64,000 bases of DNA from GCA-003244245 sp049673305 (GCA_049673305.1 JBATXM010000185.1:1-64000), one strand, 5' to 3'. Positions 27,213 through 35,503 are shown, counted from the stretch's first letter. Made by a program: numbers and translations. Notes: generated from the sequence alone by a model not told the origin.

Positions 27213-28215
27213 CTACCTCCTGGACCGCTGCGGGGTGATCTTCAAGGTCATCGGCGACGTTCACCCGGATGGCCATTATCTCGGCTACGTGAAGTACCAC
27301 CCGGACGAGCGAGGCGACCGGCGATTGTTCGGTCGGACCTACCGGCAGAACACCGTCGTATCGAAGTCCTTCGGTATCCTCGCCGACCGGCCCGAATGCT
27401 ACGTGTACTCACCGGTCCTTGGCTGTGTGATCACCGGCCTACCCCGGCAGGACATCGCCACCCATTACTCCGGCCGCCAGGCGCTGACCGCTATCCATAG
27501 AAATCCTGGCCGGGTCCAGGGCGCTCGTGCTGGCAGAGACCTGCTGGCGATCATCGCGCGCATCATCGAGACCGGTGACGCCGACCTGTTCGGCGTCACC
27601 GGTTCGTTCCTGGCTGGCTGTTTCACCGAACGCTCCGACATCGACCTCGTCTGTTACGGCGAGACCGGATACCAAGCCGCCCGCGAACTGTTCGCCTGCC
27701 CGGATCTGATCAGGCCCTACGCCGGCGATGACGTGATGCAGCTGTACCTGCGGCGGGCCAGGTACATGGCTGGCGGCAGCTTCGATGCCCTCATCCGCCA
27801 AGAGCAGCGAAAGCTCCAGGGCCTGACTGCTCGGGTGGGTGCGCACATCAACTGCGAACCCCTGCGCTCCGACGAGGACAGCACCTTCACCCGCATGTAT
27901 GCCAAGGAGATCGGCGAGATGACGCTCCTGGCGACCATCACCGATCACGCGCAGGGCCTGGCCACCCCAGCGCTGTACCGGATCAACGTTCAGGTCATTC
28001 TCAGCTCAACCGTCGATGAGCCCGAAGCATTCGCTCGCAGGATCACTTACTTGCGCTCCTACCTCGGCGCCTACACCGGAGCCTTCCGAAGCGGAGACAC
28101 CGTCCACCTCTCCGGCAAGCTTGTCTACCTCCAGGACGGCATCCACGGCGGTTTCGGCATCGAGCTGACCCCATGGAGCGTGAGCAAGTCCTACCTGGCC
28201 AACCTGACCGGATAG
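27115..28215 (+). CDS. Predicted nucleotidyltransferase, archaeal COG1665-like
   Basis: 366 residues from ATG 27115 with GGAG six bases upstream; a GTG at 27199 would remove 28 residues. The polymerase-beta-type motif FGVTGSFLAGCFTERSDIDL (GS then DxD) is at about residues 165-184. The preceding RDRDYLLDRCGVIFKVIGDV and YLGYVKYHPD segment is as in archaeal predicted nucleotidyltransferases of COG1665. It would add a nucleotide to an RNA, protein or small molecule. It overlaps the kinase gene by 98 bases. Its 3' end is duplicated in the scar at 30942-31010. Confidence 0.72.
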   Translation: MSRPARSIPEPSPPSQRSPSDSLSPLRAVRDRDYLLDRCGVIFKVIGDVHPDGHYLGYVKYHPDERGDRRLFGRTYRQNTVVSKSFGILADRPECYVYSPVLGCVITGLPRQDIATHYSGRQALTAIHRNPGRVQGARAGRDLLAIIARIIETGDADLFGVTGSFLAGCFTERSDIDLVCYGETGYQAARELFACPDLIRPYAGDDVMQLYLRRARYMAGGSFDALIRQEQRKLQGLTARVGAHINCEPLRSDEDSTFTRMYAKEIGEMTLLATITDHAQGLATPALYRINVQVILSSTVDEPEAFARRITYLRSYLGAYTGAFRSGDTVHLSGKLVYLQDGIHGGFGIELTPWSVSKSYLANLTG

Positions 28216-28363
28216 ATTCAACCCCACGACTGGGCGTCTGGTCACAACCATCACCGGCACTGGATGAACTGGTACCCACCGCCTGCCGTACCGACCGCGG
28301 CCGATGCGCGGCCTGAAATGACTCCGCTGCGCGCGGGTGATCCCAAGGACCGCAGATATCAGC

Positions 28364-28558
28364 TCATCCCCACCTCAGCAGGATCTTGATCAGCTCGTCC
28401 TCCTCCACCGTGAACACACACGCCCCGCTGCCGTGGGGATCGAACTCGACCCGACCATCCGCCAGCTTGGTCACCGCCACCGTGGTCAGTCCTCTCGCAG
28501 CCTTGGCCGGCAACACGATCCGGTTGCGGCGCCCAGCCGGCGGCTCAGGCGGGCTCAT
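28364..28558 (-). CDS. Small conserved actinobacterial protein
   Basis: 64 residues from ATG 28558. The pattern GRRNRIVLPAKAARGLTTVA... followed by GRVEFDPHGSGACVF and FTVEEDELIKILLRWG suggests a small beta-rich domain and a C-terminal helix. Its start overlaps the stop of the upstream 87-residue gene by 4 bases, so it is the last gene of a small - strand operon (29931 to 28364). Function unknown. Confidence 0.65.
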   Translation of the reverse strand: MSPPEPPAGRRNRIVLPAKAARGLTTVAVTKLADGRVEFDPHGSGACVFTVEEDELIKILLRWG

Positions 28559-28818
28559 GTCCAGGCCCCTATCACCTGGCAGGGCCGGCAGTAACGATCC
28601 GGCTCGGTGACCATGCTCGCCGAGGCGATCCGACGCCCACACAACACCTCATAGCCGCCCACTCCCTCGCGTAGACCGACCTCGAACGCCTCGCTGGTCA
28701 CCAGGTGCGCCCACCCAGCGCTATCCACCATCTCGGTCAGAGACCACCGTGGGGACGCCTGATGTCGCGCCCCGCGACCGCGACGCCACCACGATGGTTG
28801 GTGATGCTTGCCGCTCAT
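28555..28818 (-). CDS. Small protein with possible zinc site
   Basis: 87 residues. After a basic N-terminus, WAHLVTSEAFEVG is followed by LCGRRIASASMVTEPD and RYCRPCQVI. The His and three Cys (H...CG...CxxC) are spaced as in short actinobacterial zinc-binding proteins often found near regulators. Coupled to the downstream 64-residue gene by a 4-base overlap. Function unknown. Confidence 0.6.
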   Translation of the reverse strand: MSGKHHQPSWWRRGRGARHQASPRWSLTEMVDSAGWAHLVTSEAFEVGLREGVGGYEVLCGRRIASASMVTEPDRYCRPCQVIGAWT

Positions 28819-28831
28819 GACCTCACCTCGC

Positions 28832-29212
28832 TCACACCCCCGACGGCCGCCGAGCCCCCGTCCCCAGCGGCATCACGCGACCCATGCTCACCTCACCTTT
28901 GTGGGCGCGGGCAGCCGCGCCCGAAGCTCCTCCAGCGCGGCGATGACGTGCTCGATGCCGGGCGGCGGCCTGTCGGCTTGCTCGTCCGCGAGCACCCGCA
29001 CCAGGCCCGGCCGGCACTCTGACCCACCCGAACTCGCCGTCGAAGCGCACCAGCAGCCGTGCACGGCGACGCCCGATCACCCTGCCCCGCGCATACAGCC
29101 GTGAGCGCCACGCTCCCCAACCGGCGGCGACCTTCATTTGCTCGACACGACACCCCACAGGGATGTGCCTGCCCTGCGCGTCACGCCAGCGGTCAGCGGA
29201 TTGATCGCTCAT
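28832..29212 (-). CDS. Small basic protein with an apparent frameshift
   Basis: From ATG 29212 the frame gives a coherent N-terminal domain (HIPVGCRVEQMKV, then RLYARGRVIGRRRARLLVRF and DGEFGWVRV). After about base 29020 the same frame turns into an Arg/Ala-rich stretch, while another frame reads LVRVLADEQADRPPPGIEHV and ALEELRARLPAPTKVR, stopping at 28888. That second frame looks like the true C-terminal helix. A one-base indel near 29015-29025 would join them, so this is either a recent frameshift mutant or a sequence error. Function unknown. Confidence 0.5.
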   Translation of the reverse strand: MSDQSADRWRDAQGRHIPVGCRVEQMKVAAGWGAWRSRLYARGRVIGRRRARLLVRFDGEFGWVRVPAGPGAGARGRASRQAAARHRARHRRAGGASGAAARAHKGEVSMGRVMPLGTGARRPSGV

Positions 29213-29369
29213 GAGAACCCTCACTCTGTGTCTGCCGAATACCGGTCTTTCGGGCGCGAGAAGGGACCGACTGGCCGCCGACAGCGATGGGTGAAGGGGG
29301 CAGCTGGACCGACGGCCAGTCGGAGATCGGGTCACCCCCCTCGGTGATGTCCGCACACACCGGACACAC
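29193..29369 (-). CDS. Possible 58-residue protein with N-terminal CxxC
   Basis: A short frame from GTG 29369 begins MCPVCADITEGGDPIS and overlaps the next gene by 20 bases. The CPVC motif and codon pattern look genuine and the frame is positioned as part of the same - strand operon, but the ribosome binding site is weak. It may be a small zinc-binding partner. Confidence 0.4.
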   Translation of the reverse strand: MCPVCADITEGGDPISDWPSVQLPPSPIAVGGQSVPSRARKTGIRQTQSEGSHERSIR

Positions 29370-29517
29370 CAGCGACCCGGAGGGTCGGCCGCTGGGGGGA
29401 CAGCGGCCCTGAGCCGTACGTCACCGCACTGCGCCTGACGGACACCAGGCGGGTGGTCCCGCACCAGCGCCTGCGCCTGGTCATCAAGTGGGGAAGGCGC
29501 CCACCGCACCGAACCAC

Positions 29518-29931
29518 TCACCACGGGCCTCGATCACGGTCAAGCTCGGCGAAGGCGACCAGTGTGTCGGCCAGGGCACCGAGCAGGACCCCACTGCTGC
29601 CAGTCCCGTGGTGAGTCGTGATCAACTCCCGGATCCGGGTGGCATCACACCGCGCACCCGAGGAGACGAACAACCCCGCAAGCGCCGCCACCCTGCGCTC
29701 CAGTACCTGTCCCTCGGACAGTAGACACTCCAAAGCCAACCCAGGATCCGTGGCCACGCACTGACTCGCGACCACGAAGTCCACAACGGGCCGAGCCTCC
29801 TCGACGCTCGCGGCACCACCTCGTCCTGGCAGGGCCGGAACTGGTTGAGCTGCCGCTCGATCAGACTCGCGCTCCCCGAGGCGTCGCGGAGCCCGCCAAG
29901 TGGCCGCGATCGCTCGCAACTGCTGGTCCAC
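29518..29931 (-). CDS. Hypothetical helical protein
   Basis: 137 residues, ATG 29931, mostly helical, with ARPVVDFVVASQCVATDPGL, EGQVLERRVAALAGLFVSSG and RIRELITTHHGTGSSG. It is the first gene of the - strand operon facing the GntR gene; their shared 105-base upstream region contains the operator-like repeats. No family recognised. Confidence 0.55.
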   Translation of the reverse strand: MDQQLRAIAATWRAPRRLGERESDRAAAQPVPALPGRGGAASVEEARPVVDFVVASQCVATDPGLALECLLSEGQVLERRVAALAGLFVSSGARCDATRIRELITTHHGTGSSGVLLGALADTLVAFAELDRDRGPW

Positions 29932-29952
29932 ATGTCTTCTCCGAACTTATTT

Positions 29953-29988
29953 TCCTAGTGTGATTTACCTAGGATAATATGTCCAGGT
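29953..29988. promoter_or_regulatory. GntR-type operator and promoter between divergent genes
   Basis: Two overlapping inverted repeats are visible: TCCTAG (29953-29958) with CTAGGA (29969-29974), and ACCTAGGA-TAATATG-TCCAGGT (29967-29988). The second encloses TAATAT, a good -10 box, so a bound repressor would block transcription of the GntR gene 49 bases downstream and probably of the divergent operon. Confidence 0.6.
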
Positions 29989-30036
29989 AGACAAAGGCAA
30001 GGGGGTGGCTGGATCGATACGCCTAGACTGTCTCGG

Positions 30037-30792
30037 ATGCCCAAGCTCGCGCCCTTCCGGCGCATCGCCGCAGATCTGCGTGAGGCGATCCGTCGCGGTG
30101 AGTACGCGCCGGGCCACCAGCTGCCCAGCGCCAGCGCGCTCGTGGAACGTTATGGGGTGGCGCGCCAGACCGTACAGAACGCGATCGACCTGCTCCGCGC
30201 GGAAGGCCTGGTTCTCGGCCGCCAAGGCGCGGGCTGGTTCGTCAGCGAGCCCAAGATGAAATATTTCGCATCACTCACCGGCTCCCGGACCAAACGCCTC
30301 GAAACCGACCGGCGCCGCGACACCTTCACCCAACAGATCGAGGCGCAGGGCAAAACCGCGCGCCAGGTCAGCACCGTCGAGGAACTGGCCGCTGACGCTG
30401 ACGTCGCCGCACACCTCCGCGTTGAGCTCGGCACGCCGGTCGGTGTTCGACGACGGATCATGTACGCCGACGATGAGCCGTTGCAGCTGGGAGACAGCTA
30501 CTACCCACTGAGCATCGTCCAAGGCTCCAAGATCATGAGTCCCGCTGATGTCGTGGAAGGAACGGACCAGGTGCTCGAAGACCTCGGGCACACCCCAACC
30601 CGCTACGAAGACGAGATCACCTGGCGGATGCCCACGGCGGAGGAAACAGCGATTCTGCGCATGGTCACGGGCATGCCGGTCGGGCGCCTGCTTCGAACCA
30701 CCTTCGACCAGTACGACCAGCCAGTTGAGGTCTACGTCGTGATTCTCCCCGCCGATCGTCACGTTCTGCTCTACGACGTGCCGGCAGACTGA
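30037..30792 (+). CDS. GntR/HutC-family transcriptional regulator with UTRA domain
   Basis: 251 residues. The winged helix-turn-helix is FRRIAADLREAIRRGEYAPG, QLPSASALVERYGVARQTVQ and LVLGRQGAGWFVS (residues 5-70). A UTRA ligand-binding domain (about 95-250) has VGVRRRIMYADDEPLQLGDS and the closing VILPADRHVLLYDV. Such repressors answer to a small molecule or, in actinomycetes, control integrated mobile elements (KorSA-like). It is divergent from the small-gene operon and 2 kb from the nucleotidyltransferase cassette, so it may control either. Confidence 0.9.
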   Translation: MPKLAPFRRIAADLREAIRRGEYAPGHQLPSASALVERYGVARQTVQNAIDLLRAEGLVLGRQGAGWFVSEPKMKYFASLTGSRTKRLETDRRRDTFTQQIEAQGKTARQVSTVEELAADADVAAHLRVELGTPVGVRRRIMYADDEPLQLGDSYYPLSIVQGSKIMSPADVVEGTDQVLEDLGHTPTRYEDEITWRMPTAEETAILRMVTGMPVGRLLRTTFDQYDQPVEVYVVILPADRHVLLYDVPAD

Positions 30793-30855
30793 GACGCCGC
30801 CAAGCTACAGGGCTGAGCGCTATGAGTGGTCTCTGGGAAATTGTGGTGATCGAAA

Positions 30856-31010
30856 GGTGCAACGGCGCTCGGCGGTGGCGGGCGTAGCAGCGCGCGACGT
30901 CCAGGAGCGCCGATGCCCGGTCACGTTCGGCAACCAGATCATGGGCGTGAGCAAGTCCTGCCTGGCCAACCTGACCGGATAGACCAGCCCCACGACTGGG
31001 CGTCTGGTCT
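30856..31010. repeat. Scar of a deleted second copy of the MetRS-like to nucleotidyltransferase cassette
   Basis: Bases 30856-30941 closely match 24976-25060, an internal part of the MetRS-like gene. Bases 30942-31010 closely match 28174-28243, the 3' end of the nucleotidyltransferase gene plus about 30 bases beyond its stop (GCGTGAGCAAGTCCT, CACGACTGGGCGTCTGGT). The two segments keep the orientation of the intact cassette and are fused at CCAGATCATGGGC, as expected if a duplicate lost its roughly 3.1-kb interior. Confidence 0.85.
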
Positions 31011-31125
31011 GAGCCCCCAAAAAATTTTGGCATTAGTTCCCTCGTCGGCGTGGTTCGACAGTGCCCTCGTCGGCCCGATGCACTGGGCGGGGCCGTTCGC
31101 TGCTGGTGGGGTCTCCAGTCCAGAG

Positions 31126-31647
31126 TCACCGGCCGCCACCCGCGATGAACGCGTACACCGGGTCGGTCAGTGCTTCGCTGTAGAACCGGCACACGTAGTG
31201 CGACAGCGCGTCGAGTACTCCGAAACGCTCCTCGACGGTCAGCGCCCTCGCTGCGGCAGTGGCGGCGTGCAGCCCCTCACTCCGCAACACAGCCAGCAGG
31301 CCGGGAAGTCCTTCCGGCGACACGCTCCCGGTGATGAACTGGCCTATCTGAGCGCCGTGCGTCTCCCCGGCCAGCAGCCCGGTACTGCCGAAGGTACGGG
31401 CGGCGACTTCTGCCGCGCAGACCAGACGTACCAGGTGAATCGGGCCGTACTCGTCGTCCTCGGCGATCGCTCGCATGGCGCTGAGGCCACGTTCACCCAT
31501 GCCCTGAGCGACTGAGGCGACGAACTCGGCGATGGGGCCAGGGGAAACGTCCCGGTACCCGACCGCCGCATTCCTGTCGTAGTCGTGTGCATCACTCCCG
31601 CGAGCTGTGATGGTGCACTCGACGGATGCATCCGGGTACTCATCCAT
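31126..31647 (-). CDS. Hypothetical protein
   Basis: 173 residues from ATG 31647 with GAGG nine bases upstream; an in-frame ATG at 31683 is less likely. The acidic N-terminus (MDEYPDASVE) is followed by an alpha-helical body (IAEFVASVAQGMGERGLSAM, LVRLVCAAEVAARTFGSTGL). No transmembrane segment or known motif is seen. It lies between the island scar and tsaD on the strand of the tsa operon, 121 bases after tsaD ends, and may be an accessory gene. Confidence 0.6.
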   Translation of the reverse strand: MDEYPDASVECTITARGSDAHDYDRNAAVGYRDVSPGPIAEFVASVAQGMGERGLSAMRAIAEDDEYGPIHLVRLVCAAEVAARTFGSTGLLAGETHGAQIGQFITGSVSPEGLPGLLAVLRSEGLHAATAAARALTVEERFGVLDALSHYVCRFYSEALTDPVYAFIAGGGR

Positions 31648-31803
31648 GCTGCCCATCCTCGACGACGAGAAGAACCACCACAACCGGACGTAACGACTCA
31701 GCGTCGTGCCGCCACGATCGATGGCCTCCCCGACGCGACTCGATCCAGCCCTGCGGGTATCAACCTCCTGACCTGCATCCCTGTAACCCCAGTAGGGAGT
31801 CCT

Positions 31804-32859
31804 TCACGAGCCACCAACCAGCGAGGTGGTGATCGGCAGACTCGAATCGGCGGGGATGTCGAGCGGTGACGGGGGCGCGCCGGCGGCGAGGAGGTGCGCC
31901 CCGAGCGCGGCCACCATGGCCCCGTTGTCGGTGCACAGTCGTGGTCGGGGGACCCTCAGCCGCACCCCGGCCGCTGCGCAACGGTCCCGCGCCACCGTGC
32001 GCAACCGGGAGTTTGCGGCTACTCCACCCCCGATGAGCAGGGTGTCAATGCCCTGATCGGCGGCGGCCCGGATCGCCTTGGCGGTGAGCACGTCGACCAC
32101 GGCTTCCTGGAAGGCTGCCGCCACGTCGGCTACCGGCACGGTGATCCGCTGGCGGGCCAGCGCCTCCACATGCCGGGCGACCGCAGTCTTGAGCCCAGAG
32201 AACGAGAAGTTGTAGCGCGCATCACCGGGACCGGTCAGGCCACGTGGGAATCGGACGCTGCCCGGGTCCCCATCCTGGGCGGCCCGGTCGATGAACGGCC
32301 CGCCGGGAAAACCCAACCCCAACAGGCGCGCCACCTTGTCGAACGCTTCCCCGGCAGCGTCGTCGACGGTAGCCCCCAGCGGGTGCAACGGCTCCACCAG
32401 CGAGGAGACCCGCAGCAGGCTGGAGTGCCCGCCGGAGACCAGCAGGGCCAGCGCAGGGGGCAGCGGACCGTGCTCCAGGGTGTCCACCGCGATATGCGCG
32501 GTGAGGTGGTTCACCCCGTACAGCGGGACGTCCCAGGCGCTCGCGTAGGCCTTGGCCGCAGCCACCCCGATCAGCAGCGCGCCAGCCAGCCCCGGCCCCG
32601 CAGTCACCGCCACCGCGTCCACATCGGCGGGCGTGACACCGGCGACCTGCAGTGCGCGACGCACCGTCGGCACCATCGCCTGCAGATGGGCCCGGGACGC
32701 CACCTCGGGCACCACGCCGCCGAACCGGGCGTGCTCATCCACGCTGGACGCGATCTCATCAGCGAGCAGCGTGAGCGTCCCGTCGCAGGACAACCGCACG
32801 ACGCCCACTCCAGTCTCGTCGCAGGAGGACTCGATACCCAGCACGATGCCGGTGGTCAT
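31804..32859 (-). CDS. tsaD: tRNA N6-adenosine threonylcarbamoyltransferase TsaD
   Basis: 351 residues; transfers the threonylcarbamoyl group to A37 of ANN-decoding tRNAs (t6A). ASKHA signatures are GIESSCDETGVGVV at the start, the metal site NHLTAHIAV, LLVSGGHSSLL and LLIGGGVAANSRLR near the C-terminus. It is the last gene of the operon nnr-alr-hydrolase-tsaE-tsaB-rimI-tsaD and overlaps rimI by 4 bases. TsaB, TsaE and TsaD lie together as the t6A complex. Confidence 0.97.
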   Translation of the reverse strand: MTTGIVLGIESSCDETGVGVVRLSCDGTLTLLADEIASSVDEHARFGGVVPEVASRAHLQAMVPTVRRALQVAGVTPADVDAVAVTAGPGLAGALLIGVAAAKAYASAWDVPLYGVNHLTAHIAVDTLEHGPLPPALALLVSGGHSSLLRVSSLVEPLHPLGATVDDAAGEAFDKVARLLGLGFPGGPFIDRAAQDGDPGSVRFPRGLTGPGDARYNFSFSGLKTAVARHVEALARQRITVPVADVAAAFQEAVVDVLTAKAIRAAADQGIDTLLIGGGVAANSRLRTVARDRCAAAGVRLRVPRPRLCTDNGAMVAALGAHLLAAGAPPSPLDIPADSSLPITTSLVGGS

Positions 32860-33296
32860 GGGCAGGCCGTCCGGCGCATGGTGAACGCGTCGGCTCCGCT
32901 GGCCTGGTAATAACCATGGCGGATACCAATCACCTCGAACCCCTCACTGCGGTACAGCTGGATCGCTGGCTCGTTGTCGGTTCGTACCTCAAGGAACACC
33001 GTGGCGCCTGCGGCATGGTCCAGCGCCGCCCGCAACAACGCCCGGCCGATCCCGCGGCGCTGGTATGCCGGATCCACCGCGAGGGCGTGTATCTCCGCCT
33101 CCCGACCGCCGCAGGCCAGGCCCACATAGCCGACCAGCGAGTCACCCTCCCAGGCGGAAAGGTAACGATGACCCGCGGCCAGCGCCTCCAGGAACGCCGC
33201 TGGGCTCCACGGGTCGTCGAAGTCGAACAGCAGGTGCTCCAGTTCGGAGCAGCGCCCCACGTCGGCGGCGGACATCGGCTCAATCAGGACGCTCAT
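32856..33296 (-). CDS. rimI: Ribosomal protein S18 N-acetyltransferase RimI (GNAT)
   Basis: 146 residues with a GNAT fold: acetyl-CoA-binding AVDPAYQRRGIGRALLRAAL and C-terminal FLEVRTDNEPAIQLYRSEGF. It acetylates the N-terminus of a ribosomal protein, presumably S18. Overlaps of 4 bases with tsaB upstream and tsaD downstream show tight coupling. The gene order is as in mycobacteria. Confidence 0.92.
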   Translation of the reverse strand: MSVLIEPMSAADVGRCSELEHLLFDFDDPWSPAAFLEALAAGHRYLSAWEGDSLVGYVGLACGGREAEIHALAVDPAYQRRGIGRALLRAALDHAAGATVFLEVRTDNEPAIQLYRSEGFEVIGIRHGYYQASGADAFTMRRTACP

Positions 33297-33958
33297 ACCG
33301 GCATCACCCGCTTGCGCGGCCCAGGTTCCAGCGCGTCAGGGCGCCGCAGGTACAAGGGAGTGAACGGCCCAGGTAGCGCGCAGGCCCGCACCGCCGCCGC
33401 TACCACGGCGAGCAGTCCGGCCGGGTCGGGGTACCGAGGAGGCACCACCGCCACTCCCACCGGGGCCACCAGCGCATCGGCAACCCCGGCCACCCGAGAC
33501 ACGCTGGTCAACGGCAGATCACTCGGCCGGCCCACGTGCGGACCGTCGACCCGGATGCCGGAGCAGTCGTAGCGCGCCCAGTAAACCTCCCGCCGCCGCG
33601 CATCGCTCACCACCACCAGTGGGCTGCCAGCACCCGCCCGATAGGCGATCGCGTCGAGGCTGCCCACGGGGTACACCGGGATGCGCAGCGCATCACCCAG
33701 AGCCGCGGCGGTGACCATCCCGACCCGCAGCCCGGTGAACGGACCGGGACCCGCCCCGCACACCACTGCAGCAAGCTCCCCCATTGACACCTCGGCACTG
33801 GCCAATACCGAGCACACCGAGGGCATGAGCAGCTCGCCGTGCGCCCGGGCGTCCACGGTGACCTGCTCAGCGAGGACCTCCGGCGAGCCCACCGGGGGCA
33901 ACCGCAGGACTCCGGCGGTCACCGCGGCGCTCGATGTGTCTACAGCCAACACCAACAC
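33293..33958 (-). CDS. tsaB: TsaB, partner of TsaD in t6A synthesis
   Basis: 221 residues with the ASKHA-like start LVLAVDTSSAAVTAGVLRL and the family motif VVCGAGPGPFTGLRVGMVTA. It is a catalytically inactive paralog that forms a heterodimer with TsaD and is required for t6A. It lies 11 bases after tsaE and overlaps rimI by 4 bases. Confidence 0.93.
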   Translation of the reverse strand: MLVLAVDTSSAAVTAGVLRLPPVGSPEVLAEQVTVDARAHGELLMPSVCSVLASAEVSMGELAAVVCGAGPGPFTGLRVGMVTAAALGDALRIPVYPVGSLDAIAYRAGAGSPLVVVSDARRREVYWARYDCSGIRVDGPHVGRPSDLPLTSVSRVAGVADALVAPVGVAVVPPRYPDPAGLLAVVAAAVRACALPGPFTPLYLRRPDALEPGPRKRVMPV

Positions 33959-33969
33959 GAACGAGGAGC

Positions 33970-34503
33970 TTACGGATCACGTGTCGGGGGCTCGCAGCAC
34001 GGCGTCGCCAGGCAAGCGGGTTCCGGTATCAACCGGGCCGGACCGCGCAGCCGCGCGACCCGCCTACCAGCACCACCGTCATCGCTGGGTTCACCACCGG
34101 GTTCATCGCTGGGCCAGCCGAGCCGGATCAGCAGGTGCTCGTCGGCCAGCCGCTCGGCCATGCCCTCACCCCATTCCACGACCACGGCGGCGGTGAGCAG
34201 GTCGGTGTCCAGGTCGAGGTCATCCAGCTCAGCCAGGCCACCGAGCCGGTAGGCGTCGACGTGTACCAGCGGCACTCCGCGCCCACCGGGTAATGGCGGG
34301 TGCACCCGAGCGATCACGAAGGTGGGGGAGGTCACCGGCCCGGCGACCCCCAGCCCGCTGCCAATACCGCGAGCCAGCACCGTCTTGCCCGCTCCCAACG
34401 GCCCGGACAGCACCACCACGTCACCCGGGCGCAGGAGCTCGCCCACAGCGCGGCCCAGACGCTCGGTATCCCCCACGCTCGCCAGCTCCAGCACCAGGCT
34501 CAT
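33970..34503 (-). CDS. tsaE: TsaE, ATPase of the t6A complex
   Basis: 177 residues. Walker A is LSGPLGAGKTVLARGI, followed by VTSPTFVIARVHPP and VHVDAYRLGGLAELDDL, the family-specific blocks. It hydrolyses ATP to drive turnover of the TsaBD complex. The C-terminal 40 residues (GRRVARLRGPARLIPEPA) go beyond the usual core. It follows the hydrolase gene by 22 bases. Confidence 0.94.
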   Translation of the reverse strand: MSLVLELASVGDTERLGRAVGELLRPGDVVVLSGPLGAGKTVLARGIGSGLGVAGPVTSPTFVIARVHPPLPGGRGVPLVHVDAYRLGGLAELDDLDLDTDLLTAAVVVEWGEGMAERLADEHLLIRLGWPSDEPGGEPSDDGGAGRRVARLRGPARLIPEPACLATPCCEPPTRDP

Positions 34504-34525
34504 GCCCCATTCTCCCCGCTTCTCA

Positions 34526-35503
34526 CTAGCTTCTCCCTGCGGGTGGGGGCTCTGCGCAGCGGGACAGCAAGTCCAGGAGGTGCTTGTTGACGATCTTCGG
34601 CGCTTCCAGCATCGTCATGTGGCCCGACCCCGGTACCCGCACCAGTTCGACGTCGGGCAGCAGCGTCGCGATCGCCTCGGAGTGCTCGTACTGAATCAAT
34701 CGGTCAGCGTCAGAGCCGAGCACCAGCGCCTTGGCGTACCGCAGGCCAGCCAGCGCGGCATACCGGTTGTGCGTCCCGAAAGTCGCCAGGAAATCGGTCA
34801 TGACTTCGAATGAGGTCGCTCTGATCATCAGGTGCATCAGCTCGACCAGCGCCGGATTGACCGCCTCGTCGCCGAAGGTGAGCTTGCGGGTCAGGCGCCG
34901 GAGCAGGCTCCCGCAGATGTCGCGCCCACGCTCGACCGCGCGCGCGCTGGGCCCCCAGCGGGACAGCAGCGCGAGCACCGGCATTAACGGGTTTCGCCGG
35001 GACAGGATCGGCTTGGGCAGGCCCGACCGGCCGATGTCCCCGGCGCTGGTGTTGAGGAAAGCCACCCCGCAGATCTGCTCGACGAACAGCTCAGGGTTGT
35101 GCTCGGCCAACGCCATGATCGTCATACCGCCGAGGGAATGCCCGATCAGCACGACCCGCCCTTCGGTGCCTTCTTCGGGGGCGGTGGCACGGATCACCGC
35201 GGCCAGGTCTCGGCCGAGCTGCTCAATGGTGCACGCTCGTCGCGGCGAACGCCCGGAGCGACCGTGGCTGCGGTGGTCGTAGAGCACCTGGCGGATCCGG
35301 GGCGCGGTGGAATGCGCCAAGCCGTCTCGCTGGAAAAGCCACGACCGCCGGTCCAGCGTGTAGCCGTGGACCAGGACGGCGGTGAGCTCGGGCACTCCCC
35401 CATCGGCCGGGTCGAGCTCCTCCACCGACAGCTCCACCCCGTCATCGGCCACGACCCGGTACTCGCGGTCCGGTGGGAGCACGGCCGGCAGGTCGGCCGT
35501 CAC
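34526..35503 (-). CDS. Alpha/beta hydrolase
   Basis: About 325 residues from GTG 35503, which overlaps the alr stop by 4 bases. The oxyanion segment is AVLVHGYTLDRRSW, the nucleophile elbow GHSLGG is intact, and DADRLIQ and PGSGHMTM supply the Asp and His. A basic lid region lies between about residues 170 and 240. The substrate is unknown. Its place between tsaE and alr is common in Pseudonocardiales and related actinobacteria as I remember them. Confidence 0.88.
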   Translation of the reverse strand: MTADLPAVLPPDREYRVVADDGVELSVEELDPADGGVPELTAVLVHGYTLDRRSWLFQRDGLAHSTAPRIRQVLYDHRSHGRSGRSPRRACTIEQLGRDLAAVIRATAPEEGTEGRVVLIGHSLGGMTIMALAEHNPELFVEQICGVAFLNTSAGDIGRSGLPKPILSRRNPLMPVLALLSRWGPSARAVERGRDICGSLLRRLTRKLTFGDEAVNPALVELMHLMIRATSFEVMTDFLATFGTHNRYAALAGLRYAKALVLGSDADRLIQYEHSEAIATLLPDVELVRVPGSGHMTMLEAPKIVNKHLLDLLSRCAEPPPAGRS

